NCBI RefSeq assembly: GCF_036245475.1
Contig: NZ_BTPM01000001.1
Span: 2,604,001 to 2,668,000 of the forward strand
Source of the DNA: Vibrio sp. 10N
Lineage (GTDB): Bacteria; Pseudomonadota; Gammaproteobacteria; Enterobacterales; Vibrionaceae
Direction: 5' to 3'
Length of the DNA: 64,000 bases
Under the pieces are notes generated by a model. That model had not been told where the DNA came from. It worked only from the letters and a program-made list of their open reading frames with translations, and searched no databases. The position numbers and the translations under genes were made by a program. Below are positions 56,057 through 64,000 of this stretch, piece by piece (position 1 is the first letter of the stretch; the number at the start of each line of letters is the position of its first letter).

Positions 56057-56079
56057 AAGGCTGACCAGTGGTCAGCCTT
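56057..56079 (-). repeat. Right copy of the 23-bp duplicated terminator palindrome
   Basis: Same sequence as 54441-54463. Towards upp it keeps the original TTTTT on the right (56078-56082), but for the upp message (minus strand) the T-run that should follow has been replaced by IS sequence. Confidence 0.9.
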
Positions 56080-56101
56080 TTTGCTATTTAAGCATCGGGT
56101 C

Positions 56102-56728
56102 TTATAGAGTACCGAAGATCTTGTCACCTGCATCACCTAGACCAGGTACGATGTAGCCTTTGTCGTTTAGGCACTCATCGATTGCTGCTGTGTAAAGCTC
56201 TACATCAGGGTGCGCTTTTTCTAGTGCTTCAATGCCTTCTGGTGCAGAAACCAATACCAACACTTTGATGTGCTTACAGCCTTTCTCTTTAAGAAGATCG
56301 ATAGTCGCGATCATTGAGCCGCCTGTAGCTAGCATTGGGTCAACCACTAGTGCAATACGCTCATCAATGTTTGACGCAAGCTTGTTAAAGTATGGCACTG
56401 GCTCAAGCGTTTCTTCGTCACGATAGATACCAACGACACTGATACGCGCACTAGGCATGTGCTCAAGAACACCGTCCATCATACCAAGACCTGCACGCAG
56501 GATTGGCACTACTGTCACTTTCTTACCTTTGATTTGGTCAACTTCAACTGGACCGTTCCAACCTTCGATCGTCACTTTCTCAGTTTCAAAGTCTGCAGTC
56601 GCTTCATACGTTAGCAAGCTACCCACTTCGGTCGCTAGTTCGCGGAAACGCTTCGTGCTGATGTCCCCTTCACGCATCAACCCCAATTTATGTTTTACTA
56701 GGGGGTGTTTAACTTCAACAACTTTCAT
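56102..56728 (-). CDS. upp: Uracil phosphoribosyltransferase
   Basis: 208 residues. Converts uracil and PRPP to UMP. The PRPP-binding loop is [18 protein letters not shown], and the C-terminal uracil-binding segment is [17 protein letters not shown]. It is nearly collinear with E. coli Upp. I start at ATG 56728 ([18 protein letters not shown]), with GGAG 7 bases upstream; a longer frame to 56743 lacks support. It is convergent with uraA across the IS and divergent from purM. Confidence 0.95.
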   Translation of the reverse strand: MKVVEVKHPLVKHKLGLMREGDISTKRFRELATEVGSLLTYEATADFETEKVTIEGWNGPVEVDQIKGKKVTVVPILRAGLGMMDGVLEHMPSARISVVGIYRDEETLEPVPYFNKLASNIDERIALVVDPMLATGGSMIATIDLLKEKGCKHIKVLVLVSAPEGIEALEKAHPDVELYTAAIDECLNDKGYIVPGLGDAGDKIFGTL

Positions 56729-56762
56729 GTCCAACTCCGGCAAAATTTCACAAAACCTGCAA

Positions 56763-56791
56763 ATTATACATGGTTTCTTTGACTATTTCAG
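56763..56791 (-). promoter_or_regulatory. Candidate upp promoter
   Basis: Minus-strand CTGAAA (56791-56786), 17 bases, then a perfect TATAAT (56768-56763), giving a leader of about 30 bases. Confidence 0.55.
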
Positions 56792-56890
56792 TTAGCAACA
56801 CGGTTAAAATGGTATTTATACGCAATAAAATGTCACAACAGGCTGTAAATCAATGGATTGATGCTTCGAGAAAATAGTTTGTATTTTCTT

Positions 56891-56930
56891 ACGCAAACGT
56901 TTTCCTTTTTGGATAAACCCCTGTTAGAAT
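56891..56930 (+). promoter_or_regulatory. PurR operator and -10 of purMN
   Basis: ACGCAAACGTTTTCCT (56891-56906) matches every fixed position of the PurR consensus ANGCAANCGNTTNCNT. A -10 hexamer TAGAAT (56925-56930) lies downstream, so the operator covers the -35 region. PurR repression of purMN is known in E. coli. Confidence 0.85.
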
Positions 56931-56971
56931 AGCGCCGCTTTCACATCCATTTATTTTTCGAGGACTGTCCC

Positions 56972-58012
56972 GTGAGCGGAAACAACACTTCCCTAAGCTA
57001 TAAAGACGCTGGTGTAGATATTGATGCTGGTAACGCATTAGTTGACCGTATTAAAGGCGCGGTTAAGCGCACTCGTCGCCCTGAAGTAATGGGAGGCATC
57101 GGTGGATTTGGTGCTTTATGTGAGTTGCCAACAAAATACAAACACCCAGTATTGGTATCTGGTACAGACGGTGTTGGTACTAAGCTACGCCTAGCCCTAG
57201 ACATGAACAAGCACGACACCATCGGTATCGACCTTGTTGCGATGTGTGTGAACGACCTTATCGTTCAAGGTGCTGAGCCACTATTCTTCCTTGACTACTA
57301 TGCGACAGGCAAACTTGATGTTGATACTGCAGCAGACGTGGTATCTGGTATTGCTGAAGGCTGTATCCAAGCAGGCTGTTCATTGATTGGTGGTGAAACA
57401 GCTGAAATGCCAGGCATGTACGAAGGTGAAGACTACGATGTGGCTGGTTTCTGCGTTGGTGTAGTTGAAAAAGATGACGTGATTGACGGTTCAAAAGTAG
57501 CCGCTGGTGACGCACTTATTGCCGTAGGCTCAAGCGGTCCACATTCAAACGGCTACTCTCTTATCCGTAAGATCCTAGAAGTGTCTGGTGCAGATAAGAA
57601 CGAAAAACTAGGTGAACGCACTATCGGTGAACACCTACTTGAACCAACTAAAATTTATATCAAATCAGCTCTGAAAATGATCGCTGAACACGATATCCAC
57701 GCTATCTCTCATATCACTGGCGGCGGCTTCTGGGAAAACATCCCACGCGTATTGCCAGAAGGCACAAAAGCCGTTATCGACGGTAACAGCTGGGAATGGC
57801 CTGCTATCTTCAACTGGCTACAAGAGAAAGGCAACGTTGATACATTTGAAATGTACCGTACTTTCAACTGTGGTGTAGGTCTAATCGTTGCTCTGCCTAA
57901 AGGTCAAGCAGATGCAGCCGTTGAGCTTCTTAACGCTGAAGGCGAGAACGCATGGGTAATTGGTGAGATCGCGACTGCAGAAGCTGGTGAAGAGCAAGTA
58001 GAGATCAATTAA
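56972..58012 (+). CDS. purM: Phosphoribosylformylglycinamidine cyclo-ligase
   Basis: 346 residues. Makes AIR from FGAM with ATP in purine synthesis. Motifs include [20 protein letters not shown] split as [11 protein letters not shown] and LVDRIKG, then [27 protein letters not shown] and [13 protein letters not shown]. The start is GTG at 56972 with GAGGA 7 bases upstream. purN starts 4 bases after the stop. Confidence 0.96.
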   Translation: MSGNNTSLSYKDAGVDIDAGNALVDRIKGAVKRTRRPEVMGGIGGFGALCELPTKYKHPVLVSGTDGVGTKLRLALDMNKHDTIGIDLVAMCVNDLIVQGAEPLFFLDYYATGKLDVDTAADVVSGIAEGCIQAGCSLIGGETAEMPGMYEGEDYDVAGFCVGVVEKDDVIDGSKVAAGDALIAVGSSGPHSNGYSLIRKILEVSGADKNEKLGERTIGEHLLEPTKIYIKSALKMIAEHDIHAISHITGGGFWENIPRVLPEGTKAVIDGNSWEWPAIFNWLQEKGNVDTFEMYRTFNCGVGLIVALPKGQADAAVELLNAEGENAWVIGEIATAEAGEEQVEIN

Positions 58013-58016
58013 TTTC

Positions 58017-58655
58017 ATGAAGAATATCGTTGTTTTAGTTTCAGGGAATGGTACTAACTTGCAGGCGATTATTGATGCCTGCGAGTCGACTATCACAAAT
58101 GCGAAAGTGCGTGCTGTTTTCTCTAACAAAGAATCTGCATTTGCATTGGAACGTGCTCGTAATGCTGGCGCCGAGGCGGAGTTTCTCGATCCAAAGCTAA
58201 GCGAAACACGTGAAGCATTTGATGCCGAGTTGATGCGCCGAATTGACGTTCACAAACCAGACCTATTGGTGCTAGCGGGCTATATGCGCATTCTTAGTGG
58301 TGAATTTGTTCGCCACTACATGGGACGAATGATTAACATTCACCCATCGCTATTGCCTAAGTACCCTGGATTGAATACGCACCAACGCGCCATCGAGAAC
58401 TGCGATGAGCACCACGGCACAAGCATCCATTTCGTTACTGAAAAACTGGATGGTGGCCCGATTGTTCTGCAAGCAAAAGTCCCTATATTCGATGACGACA
58501 CTGTCGAGACACTCGAACAACGAGTTCAGAGCCAAGAGCATAAGATCTATCCATTGGTCGTTAAATGGTTTGTTGAAGAGCGCTTGGTTATGGATGGCAG
58601 CAAAGCCCTTTTAGATGGCATTGCTCTGGGACCACAAGGTTACGCTGACAAGTAG
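58017..58655 (+). CDS. purN: Phosphoribosylglycinamide formyltransferase
   Basis: 212 residues. Transfers formyl from 10-formyl-THF to GAR. Recognisable are VLVSGNGTNLQAIIDAC, the catalytic INIHPSLLPKYPGLNTH and the GTSIHFVTEKLDGGPIV region with its catalytic aspartate. Co-transcribed with purM; terminator follows. Confidence 0.96.
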   Translation: MKNIVVLVSGNGTNLQAIIDACESTITNAKVRAVFSNKESAFALERARNAGAEAEFLDPKLSETREAFDAELMRRIDVHKPDLLVLAGYMRILSGEFVRHYMGRMINIHPSLLPKYPGLNTHQRAIENCDEHHGTSIHFVTEKLDGGPIVLQAKVPIFDDDTVETLEQRVQSQEHKIYPLVVKWFVEERLVMDGSKALLDGIALGPQGYADK

Positions 58656-58689
58656 CGAAACCATCTGGCTTTCCGTCATGAAAAAATCA

Positions 58690-58723
58690 AAAAAAGCGAG
58701 TGATGCCTGTCACTCGCTTTTTT
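58690..58723. terminator. Bidirectional terminator between purN and yafJ
   Basis: GCGAGTGA (58696-58703) and TCACTCGC (58710-58717) flanked by A6 and T6. Confidence 0.92.
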
Positions 58724-58748
58724 CTGTCTTAACATCCTTTCACTGCGA

Positions 58749-59591
58749 TCACAGTGGCTCGGTAGGGGCCTGGCTTTTTGGCTTCGCCTCAGCAAACGCA
58801 ACATCTGCTAGCTCATCCACATTACTGGCAACCAGCTCACCAAAATGAAATAGGTTATACTCACCCGGCTTCATTCGATGCCATGTTTCGTTACCCGTTA
58901 ACGGCTGTGTGGCGACGACTGAAACTACATCGTTGGGTGTCGTTTCCTCTTGGAAGTTGATGGTGACATCTTCATCCAACAAGCTCGCTTTGCCAAATGG
59001 CGCTTTACGCGTAATCCAGTAAAGATGGTTGGTGCAATACGTCATCACATATTCACCATCACTGAGCAGCATGTTATAGACGCCCAGCTCTCTTAACTCA
59101 TCACAGCATTCTGCAACATAGGCAAACATCGCCTCCATGTCCTGTGGCGGCTCAGGAAAACGCTGTTCCAATTGTTTCAGCAACCAGCAAAATGACAGCT
59201 CACTGTCTGTCTCACCGACAGGTCGAAAGTGCCCGGTATCGAGCGTTTGGTAGTCACTGAGCTGGCCATTGTGAGCAAAGGTCCAGTAGCGCCCCCATAG
59301 CTCACGAGTGAACGGGTGCGTATTTTCCAAATTCACTTGGCCACGATTGGCTTGTCGAATATGGCTAACGACTGCCCTACTCTTGATAGGGTAGCTTTGG
59401 ACCAGCTCCGCTATCTTGGAGTCACAACTCGGCTGCGGATCTTTAAAGGTACGAAAACCTTTCCCTTCATAAAAGGTGATCCCCCAGCCGTCTTTATGTG
59501 GCCCTGTGTTACCACCACGCTGAATAAGGCCAGTAAAACTAAAACAAATATCTGTTGGCACATTGGCGCTCATGCCAAGCAATTCACACAT
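58749..59591 (-). CDS. yafJ: Class II glutamine amidotransferase, YafJ-like
   Basis: 280 residues. Begins MCELLGMSANVP with the N-terminal nucleophile cysteine exposed after Met removal, then GGNTGPHKDGWGITFYEG and SHIRQANRGQVNLENTHPF, the glutaminase-domain motifs. No synthase domain is fused, so the acceptor of the released ammonia is unknown. Position next to gmhA matches E. coli yafJ. Confidence 0.88.
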   Translation of the reverse strand: MCELLGMSANVPTDICFSFTGLIQRGGNTGPHKDGWGITFYEGKGFRTFKDPQPSCDSKIAELVQSYPIKSRAVVSHIRQANRGQVNLENTHPFTRELWGRYWTFAHNGQLSDYQTLDTGHFRPVGETDSELSFCWLLKQLEQRFPEPPQDMEAMFAYVAECCDELRELGVYNMLLSDGEYVMTYCTNHLYWITRKAPFGKASLLDEDVTINFQEETTPNDVVSVVATQPLTGNETWHRMKPGEYNLFHFGELVASNVDELADVAFAEAKPKSQAPTEPL

Positions 59592-59640
59592 TGAGTTCCC
59601 TACTCTTTCTGTTCCTGTTTATCATCGCAGTAGCTCAATG

Positions 59641-60216
59641 CTACTCCATCTCTTTTTCAACCAACTGGATGATGATGTGGATGATCTTAATATGTATTTC
59701 TTGAATGCGGTCTGCGTAACCAAAGTGTGGCACACGAATTTCAATATCCGCTAACCCCGCCATTTTGCCGCCGTCTTTGCCTGTCAATGCGATGGTTTTC
59801 ATACCCTTAGCCTTCGCAGCATCAATCGCCTTAAGGATATTGCCCGAATTGCCCGACGTCGACAGACCAAATAACACATCACCACGACGGCCTACAGCTT
59901 CTACGTAACGAGAAAAGACAAAGTCGTAACCAAAGTCGTTACTCACACAAGAAAGGTGACTTGGGTCAGAGATGGCAATCCCTGCATAACCTGGACGATT
60001 TTCACGATAACGGCCAGTGAGCTCTTCAGCAAAGTGCATCGCATCACAATGAGAACCACCATTGCCACAAGACAGTACTTTACCCTCTTGCTTAAACGAG
60101 TCTGCGATCATCTTTGCTGCAGCTTCAATCTGAGCAATGTTGTGATCGTCACTTAAGAATTTATTCAGTACTTCAGCAGCTTCTGTTAGCTCATTTCTAA
60201 TCAAGTCTTGGTACAT
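59641..60216 (-). CDS. gmhA: Sedoheptulose 7-phosphate isomerase
   Basis: 191-residue SIS-domain enzyme making D-glycero-D-manno-heptose 7-phosphate for the LPS inner core. Seen are [22 protein letters not shown] split as [14 protein letters not shown] and [11 protein letters not shown], and [16 protein letters not shown]. Divergent from fadE and upstream of yafJ, the E. coli arrangement. Confidence 0.94.
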   Translation of the reverse strand: MYQDLIRNELTEAAEVLNKFLSDDHNIAQIEAAAKMIADSFKQEGKVLSCGNGGSHCDAMHFAEELTGRYRENRPGYAGIAISDPSHLSCVSNDFGYDFVFSRYVEAVGRRGDVLFGLSTSGNSGNILKAIDAAKAKGMKTIALTGKDGGKMAGLADIEIRVPHFGYADRIQEIHIKIIHIIIQLVEKEME

Positions 60217-60411
60217 AGCGTTGTTCTCTTTGTTTTCTCGCCATAAGTAAGCGATGGCTGTTAATTCTGAGTTTACCTATAAACCGTCAACTCTGTCGAT
60301 AGATGGCGCACGACTGCGGCACCAATTTCATCATTAATCCACTGCAAATTGACAGTGACTGAGCAAAGTGCTGCCTAAGCCGCTTATTTTGCAATCAACT
60401 AGAGCAATTAC
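60217..60411. other. Noncoding part of the gmhA/fadE divergent region
   Basis: No gene is seen between gmhA and the fadE promoter. It should contain the gmhA promoter; none stood out. Confidence 0.6.
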
Positions 60412-60441
60412 TTGACAGATTTTACATCTGTGCAATATTTT
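60412..60441 (+). promoter_or_regulatory. fadE promoter with an inverted repeat
   Basis: A consensus TTGACA (60412-60417) and TATTTT (60436-60441) are 18 bases apart. ACAGAT (60415-60420) and ATCTGT (60426-60431), 5 bases apart, form a symmetric site spanning the -35 end and spacer; the binding protein is unknown. Confidence 0.6.
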
Positions 60442-60454
60442 AATTACAATTATT

Positions 60455-60471
60455 TACTGGTACGACCTCTT
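60455..60471 (+). promoter_or_regulatory. FadR-like operator of fadE
   Basis: TACTGGTACGACCTCTT matches the FadR site AACTGGTCGGACCAGTT at 12 of 17 positions, including ACTGGT and GACC. It lies just downstream of the likely transcription start, where a repressor would block. FadR repression of fadE is known. Confidence 0.55.
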
Positions 60472-60550
60472 ACCTTACACGTAACACTAAGAGTCACTGC
60501 CGCGACATACTGACCAAAACAACAATAAGTACCCAGATAAAGGAACCATC

Positions 60551-62995
60551 ATGGACATCTTGCTCTCTCTCGTCGCCTTATTCGGCGCTATTGGTATTAG
60601 CTTTTATCAACGAGCGTCACTGGCAAAATCCCTTTTATTTATCACCTCTGCCATGGTGCTCGGCACACTGCTTGGTGTGTTTGGTGCCATCACATGGGCG
60701 TTCTACGTCGCCACCCTTGCCGTATTGTGCGTTCCGGCGATTCGACAATCACTCGTCTCAGCCAAAGCGCTCGCGGTATTTAAAAAAGTCCTCCCAGCCA
60801 TGTCACAAACCGAGAAAGAAGCACTTGATGCCGGTACCGTATGGTGGGAAGCAGAACTGTTTAAAGGCAAACCCGATTGGCAAAAGCTACAAAACATCAC
60901 ACCATCTAAGCTCACTGACGAAGAGCAGGCTTTCTTAGACGGCCCAGTTAACGAAGTGTGCGCAATGATCAATGACTACCAAATTACGCACGAACTAGCA
61001 GACTTACCACCGGAGATCTGGCAGTACCTGAAAGACAACAAGTTTTTCGCCATGATCATCAAAAAACAGTACGGCGGACTTGAGTTCTCTGCTTATGCTC
61101 AATCTTGTGTACTGCAAAAGCTATGTGGTGTTTCCAGCGTGGTATCCTCGACTGTCGGCGTGCCAAACTCATTAGGCCCAGGCGAGCTTTTGCAACACTA
61201 CGGTACGGAAGAGCAAAAAGACTACTACTTGCCAAGACTCGCTACCGGTAAAGAAATCCCTTGTTTTGCTCTTACTAGCCCAGAAGCAGGCTCCGATGCA
61301 GGCTCTATTCCTGATTTTGGTGTGGTATGTAAGGGTCAATTTGAAGGCAAAGAAGTTCTAGGCATGAAGCTGACGTGGAATAAGCGTTATATCACGCTTG
61401 CGCCCGTTGCAACCGTGCTGGGTCTTGCGTTCAAACTAAGAGACCCTGATGGCCTATTGGGCGACAAAGAAGATCTGGGCATCACCTGTGCGCTGATCCC
61501 AACACACCTAAAAGGAGTGGAAATCGGTAACCGTCACTTCCCATTGAATGTACCATTCCAGAACGGTCCAACGCGCGCTAACGAACTGTTTGTACCGATC
61601 GATTTCATTATTGGTGGCCAGAAAATGGCCGGGCAAGGCTGGCGTATGTTGGTAGAATGTTTGTCTGTTGGTCGTGGTATCACCCTACCGTCAAGCTCAA
61701 CGGGCGGCATTAAAACCGCCGCTCTCGCTACCGGTGCCTACGCTCGCATTCGTCGCCAATTTAAACAACCTATCGGTCACATGGAAGGCATCGAAGAGCC
61801 ATTAGCACGACTAGGTGGTAACGCATATGTTATGGATGCAGCGAGCCGTCTCACCGTAACAGGTATCGACTTAGGTGAGAAACCGTCGGTTATCTCTGCA
61901 ATTGTTAAATACCACTGTACTCACCGTGGTCAACGCAGTGTTATTGACGCGATGGACATTGTCGGTGGTAAAGGGATATGCCTTGGCCCATCAAACTTCC
62001 TTGGCCGTGGCTACCAAGGTGCCCCTGTTGCCATCACGGTAGAGGGTGCCAACATTTTAACTCGCTCAATGATCATCTACGGTCAAGGTGCGATTCGCTG
62101 CCATCCTTACGTACTTGATGAAATGGAAGCAGCACACTCAACAGCCTCTAACGCGGTTGATAAGTTTGACAAAGCGCTGGCAGGTCATGTGGCATTCACT
62201 ATCAGTAACCTCGTGCGCAGTTTCTGGCTCGGTCTCACTGACGGTCGCGGCTCGTCTGCACCACATAAAGATGTGACAACCCGCTACTATCAACAACTTA
62301 ACCGTTACAGTGCTAACTTAGCGTTACTGTCAGATGTCTCTATGGCGGTACTGGGCGGCTCACTGAAACGTAAAGAGCGCCTGTCGGCACGTCTGGGGGA
62401 TATTCTAAGTCAGCTATATCTCAGCAGTGCTACGCTTAAACGTTACGATGTGGAAGGCCGTAACAGCGAAGATTTACCTTTGCTGCACTGGGGTATGCAA
62501 GATAGCTTATTGCAAACAGAACAAGCGCTGGATGATTTCCTCACCAACTTCCCAAATAAGGTGATTGGACGCTTACTACGTGTGATCGTTCTACCATTCG
62601 GTACCGTGCGTAAAGCGCCATCAGACAAGCTCGATAGCCAAGTCGCGCGCATCTTACAAACGCCAAGTGCAGCTCGTACTCGCTTGGGTTACGGTCAATA
62701 CTTCGAACCAACTGAGTACAATGCGGTCGGCCGTATTGAGCAAGCACTGGATATCATTCTGCGCGCAGAGCCTGTGTTCACCAAAGTATGTAAAGCACTT
62801 GAGCAGCGTCGCCCATTCACTCAATTGGACCAAGTGGCAGAGATCGGCCTTGAGAAAGGCATCATCAATCAAGAGGAAGCGAAACTACTTACCACCGCAG
62901 AAGCGCATCGCCTGTACACCATAAACGTGGATGACTTCTCACCAGAGGAGTTGGCAGCAAAGCCCGTTTATCCAGCGATGGGGGAAGTAGCCTAA
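60551..62995 (+). CDS. fadE: Acyl-CoA dehydrogenase FadE
   Basis: 814 residues, the long membrane-associated FadE type that does the first oxidation of fatty-acid beta-oxidation with FAD. Two N-terminal hydrophobic segments lie within the first 65 residues. Dehydrogenase motifs are [40 protein letters not shown] and [20 protein letters not shown]. The C-terminal 200 residues are the FadE-specific extension. The ATG has AAAGGAACC upstream. A FadR-like site is upstream. Confidence 0.95.
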   Translation: MDILLSLVALFGAIGISFYQRASLAKSLLFITSAMVLGTLLGVFGAITWAFYVATLAVLCVPAIRQSLVSAKALAVFKKVLPAMSQTEKEALDAGTVWWEAELFKGKPDWQKLQNITPSKLTDEEQAFLDGPVNEVCAMINDYQITHELADLPPEIWQYLKDNKFFAMIIKKQYGGLEFSAYAQSCVLQKLCGVSSVVSSTVGVPNSLGPGELLQHYGTEEQKDYYLPRLATGKEIPCFALTSPEAGSDAGSIPDFGVVCKGQFEGKEVLGMKLTWNKRYITLAPVATVLGLAFKLRDPDGLLGDKEDLGITCALIPTHLKGVEIGNRHFPLNVPFQNGPTRANELFVPIDFIIGGQKMAGQGWRMLVECLSVGRGITLPSSSTGGIKTAALATGAYARIRRQFKQPIGHMEGIEEPLARLGGNAYVMDAASRLTVTGIDLGEKPSVISAIVKYHCTHRGQRSVIDAMDIVGGKGICLGPSNFLGRGYQGAPVAITVEGANILTRSMIIYGQGAIRCHPYVLDEMEAAHSTASNAVDKFDKALAGHVAFTISNLVRSFWLGLTDGRGSSAPHKDVTTRYYQQLNRYSANLALLSDVSMAVLGGSLKRKERLSARLGDILSQLYLSSATLKRYDVEGRNSEDLPLLHWGMQDSLLQTEQALDDFLTNFPNKVIGRLLRVIVLPFGTVRKAPSDKLDSQVARILQTPSAARTRLGYGQYFEPTEYNAVGRIEQALDIILRAEPVFTKVCKALEQRRPFTQLDQVAEIGLEKGIINQEEAKLLTTAEAHRLYTINVDDFSPEELAAKPVYPAMGEVA

Positions 62996-63017
62996 ACGCT
63001 GACTAATACTCAAAAAC

Positions 63018-63050
63018 AAAGCCAGCAAAGTGTTCTTTGCTGGCTTTTTT
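63018..63050. terminator. fadE terminator
   Basis: AAAGCCAGCAAAG (63018-63030) and CTTTGCTGGCTTT (63035-63047) around TGTT, followed by TTT. Confidence 0.92.
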
Positions 63051-63117
63051 GTCGCTATGAATCCAAGATTCGGGGACTTCCATACTTGGGTTTCACGTTT
63101 GGGTTGATGCTCGACTA

Positions 63118-64000
63118 TTAGCCCGGCATTTTCAGCTGCATTTCTGGCAGTGAGGCTTTGATTGCTTTGCGGCGTCTGACAAACCACCAAATCAAACCAC
63201 CCACTATAATCAGCACCACATTACCCACCGCAATAGCAGTAATAGCATTCTGACGTACCGCTTGGCGATGCGCTAAGATCTGCGCTTCTTGCTCCGCCTT
63301 TTTCTTCGCCTCACGGGCTGCTTGCTGCATTTGCTCTGCCTTCGCAAGATCGATAGCCCCGACGACGCTAAAAGTGCGGTTTGGCAGTTCGAACACCAGT
63401 GGTCTCCCAGAGGCAGACTCATTGGCAAACACATTTCCGGACCAACGATAAGTCCCGATTTGATCGCTATCGTGAAACGACACAACCATTTCGTTTTTAT
63501 CCTGACCCGCTTGAGCCTGTGCGACACTTTGCGTGTCATCCGGCTGCTGCAACTCAATGGATGCGGCCAAAGACCTCGTCTGTATCGTTGCCGGCTCACC
63601 ACGCACAACCACCTGATGCGGCTGCTCACCTTCACCTTGAAGAAAACGCGTCACAAATGGCGTTGGATAGATAAACACTTCTTGCTCAAGCGCACGCAAA
63701 AACACACCGTTTCCTGTCGTAATGCGAACATTGTATTTCCCAGGTTCCACTGAAATGGGCAGTTCTACGGTAAAGACGCCGTCGCCTGATCGTTCATCCA
63801 AACCTTCGCCATTGTCAAAAAACTCTCCAATCACAATCGGTACTGGTGCCACCTTTTCATTGGGCTGCGCTTGCTCTTCAAGATAGCGTGTCATCACGAC
63901 GCGAAGGTTTACTCTATCAAGAATGTTTTCAACGATAAGTGGCTCGTCATCACTCATCAAGCGAGCTGTAAATTTCAGCTTTTCCCCTTGATAAATGCGC
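63118..64000 (-). CDS. TIGR03503-type membrane-anchored protein, 5' end outside window
   Basis: At least 293 codons are open to the window edge. The TTG at 63960 is not a convincing start because the frame reads on (RIYQGEKLKFTARLMSDDEP) to 64000. Seen: beta-rich extracellular-like domains (FFDNGEGLDERSGDGVFTVE; EPGKYNVRITTGNGVFLRAL), a Lys/Glu/Ala-rich coil (AREAKKKAEQEAQI), one membrane segment (AIAVGNVVLIIVGGLIWWFV) and a basic tail. The family is known from Vibrio and relatives, with no known function; the assignment is from memory. Confidence 0.75.
   Translation of the reverse strand, partial: RIYQGEKLKFTARLMSDDEPLIVENILDRVNLRVVMTRYLEEQAQPNEKVAPVPIVIGEFFDNGEGLDERSGDGVFTVELPISVEPGKYNVRITTGNGVFLRALEQEVFIYPTPFVTRFLQGEGEQPHQVVVRGEPATIQTRSLAASIELQQPDDTQSVAQAQAGQDKNEMVVSFHDSDQIGTYRWSGNVFANESASGRPLVFELPNRTFSVVGAIDLAKAEQMQQAAREAKKKAEQEAQILAHRQAVRQNAITAIAVGNVVLIIVGGLIWWFVRRRKAIKASLPEMQLKMPG

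Overview
The window looks like a piece of the main chromosome of a Vibrio. The evidence is a toxR-toxS pair divergent from htpG, an OmpK/Tsx-type porin, polar-type flagellins behind sigma-28 promoters, the long (343 aa) DapD form, many small gammaproteobacterial families of unknown function (DUF2850, DUF2897, DUF2919, DUF2956, DUF2066, DUF2069, assigned from memory of the families), and gene neighbourhoods shared with V. cholerae or E. coli (yffB-dapE, bamC/dapA/gcvR/bcp, perM-bepA-arsC, uraA/upp/purM/purN, yafJ-gmhA/fadE). Nearly all of it is housekeeping core. No rRNA, tRNA, CRISPR array or prophage was seen.

Layout: 1-7.5 kb has an AmpG permease, an ECF sigma/ChrR anti-sigma pair with a LON-domain protein, OmpK, PanE, YajL and CsdA. 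At 7.5-8.6 kb an AT-rich accessory patch sits between csdA and csdE; it holds an unknown secreted protein and an upstream gene split by an in-frame amber codon. 8.6-13.6 kb: csdE, tcdA, mltA, a membrane protein, argA and a 61-residue unknown. 13.6-23.3 kb: recC-recB-recD in one direction without ptrA. 23.3-31.5 kb: a TDT transporter and a divergent LysR regulator, SOS gene yebG, dapD, rfaH, a POT peptide symporter, hemH, adk. 31.5-38.3 kb: htpG/toxRS, a SelT-like protein, a palindrome-rich intergenic region and two flagellins. 38.3-54.4 kb: yfeX, small membrane and lipoprotein genes, yffB-dapE, an M15 peptidase, dapA-bamC, gcvR-bcp, perM, bepA-arsC-wrbA, uraA. 54.4-56.1 kb: an IS1182-family insertion inside the uraA/upp terminator. 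56.1-64 kb: upp, purM-purN, yafJ, gmhA, fadE and a truncated TIGR03503-type gene.

Several genes form functional groups. Lysine/peptidoglycan precursor enzymes (dapA, dapD, dapE) and wall turnover (ampG, mltA, M15 peptidase) recur. Nucleobase salvage and purine synthesis (ompK, uraA, upp, purM, purN) share candidate PurR operators, and ompK adds a perfect CRP palindrome. Readable regulatory sites include a LexA box (yebG), a sigma-32 promoter (htpG), two sigma-28 promoters (flagellins), an ARG box (argA), a FadR-like site (fadE) and two matching ECF-type promoters.

The observations most worth a second look are the IS1182-type insertion, which duplicated a 23-bp terminator palindrome and appears to replace the lost U-tracts with hairpins of its own; the two ECF-type promoters placing a LON-domain protein beside a ChrR-controlled sigma factor; the amber-interrupted accessory gene pair; and the PurR/CRP arrangement upstream of ompK. 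I found no clearly new multi-gene defence or biosynthetic system.
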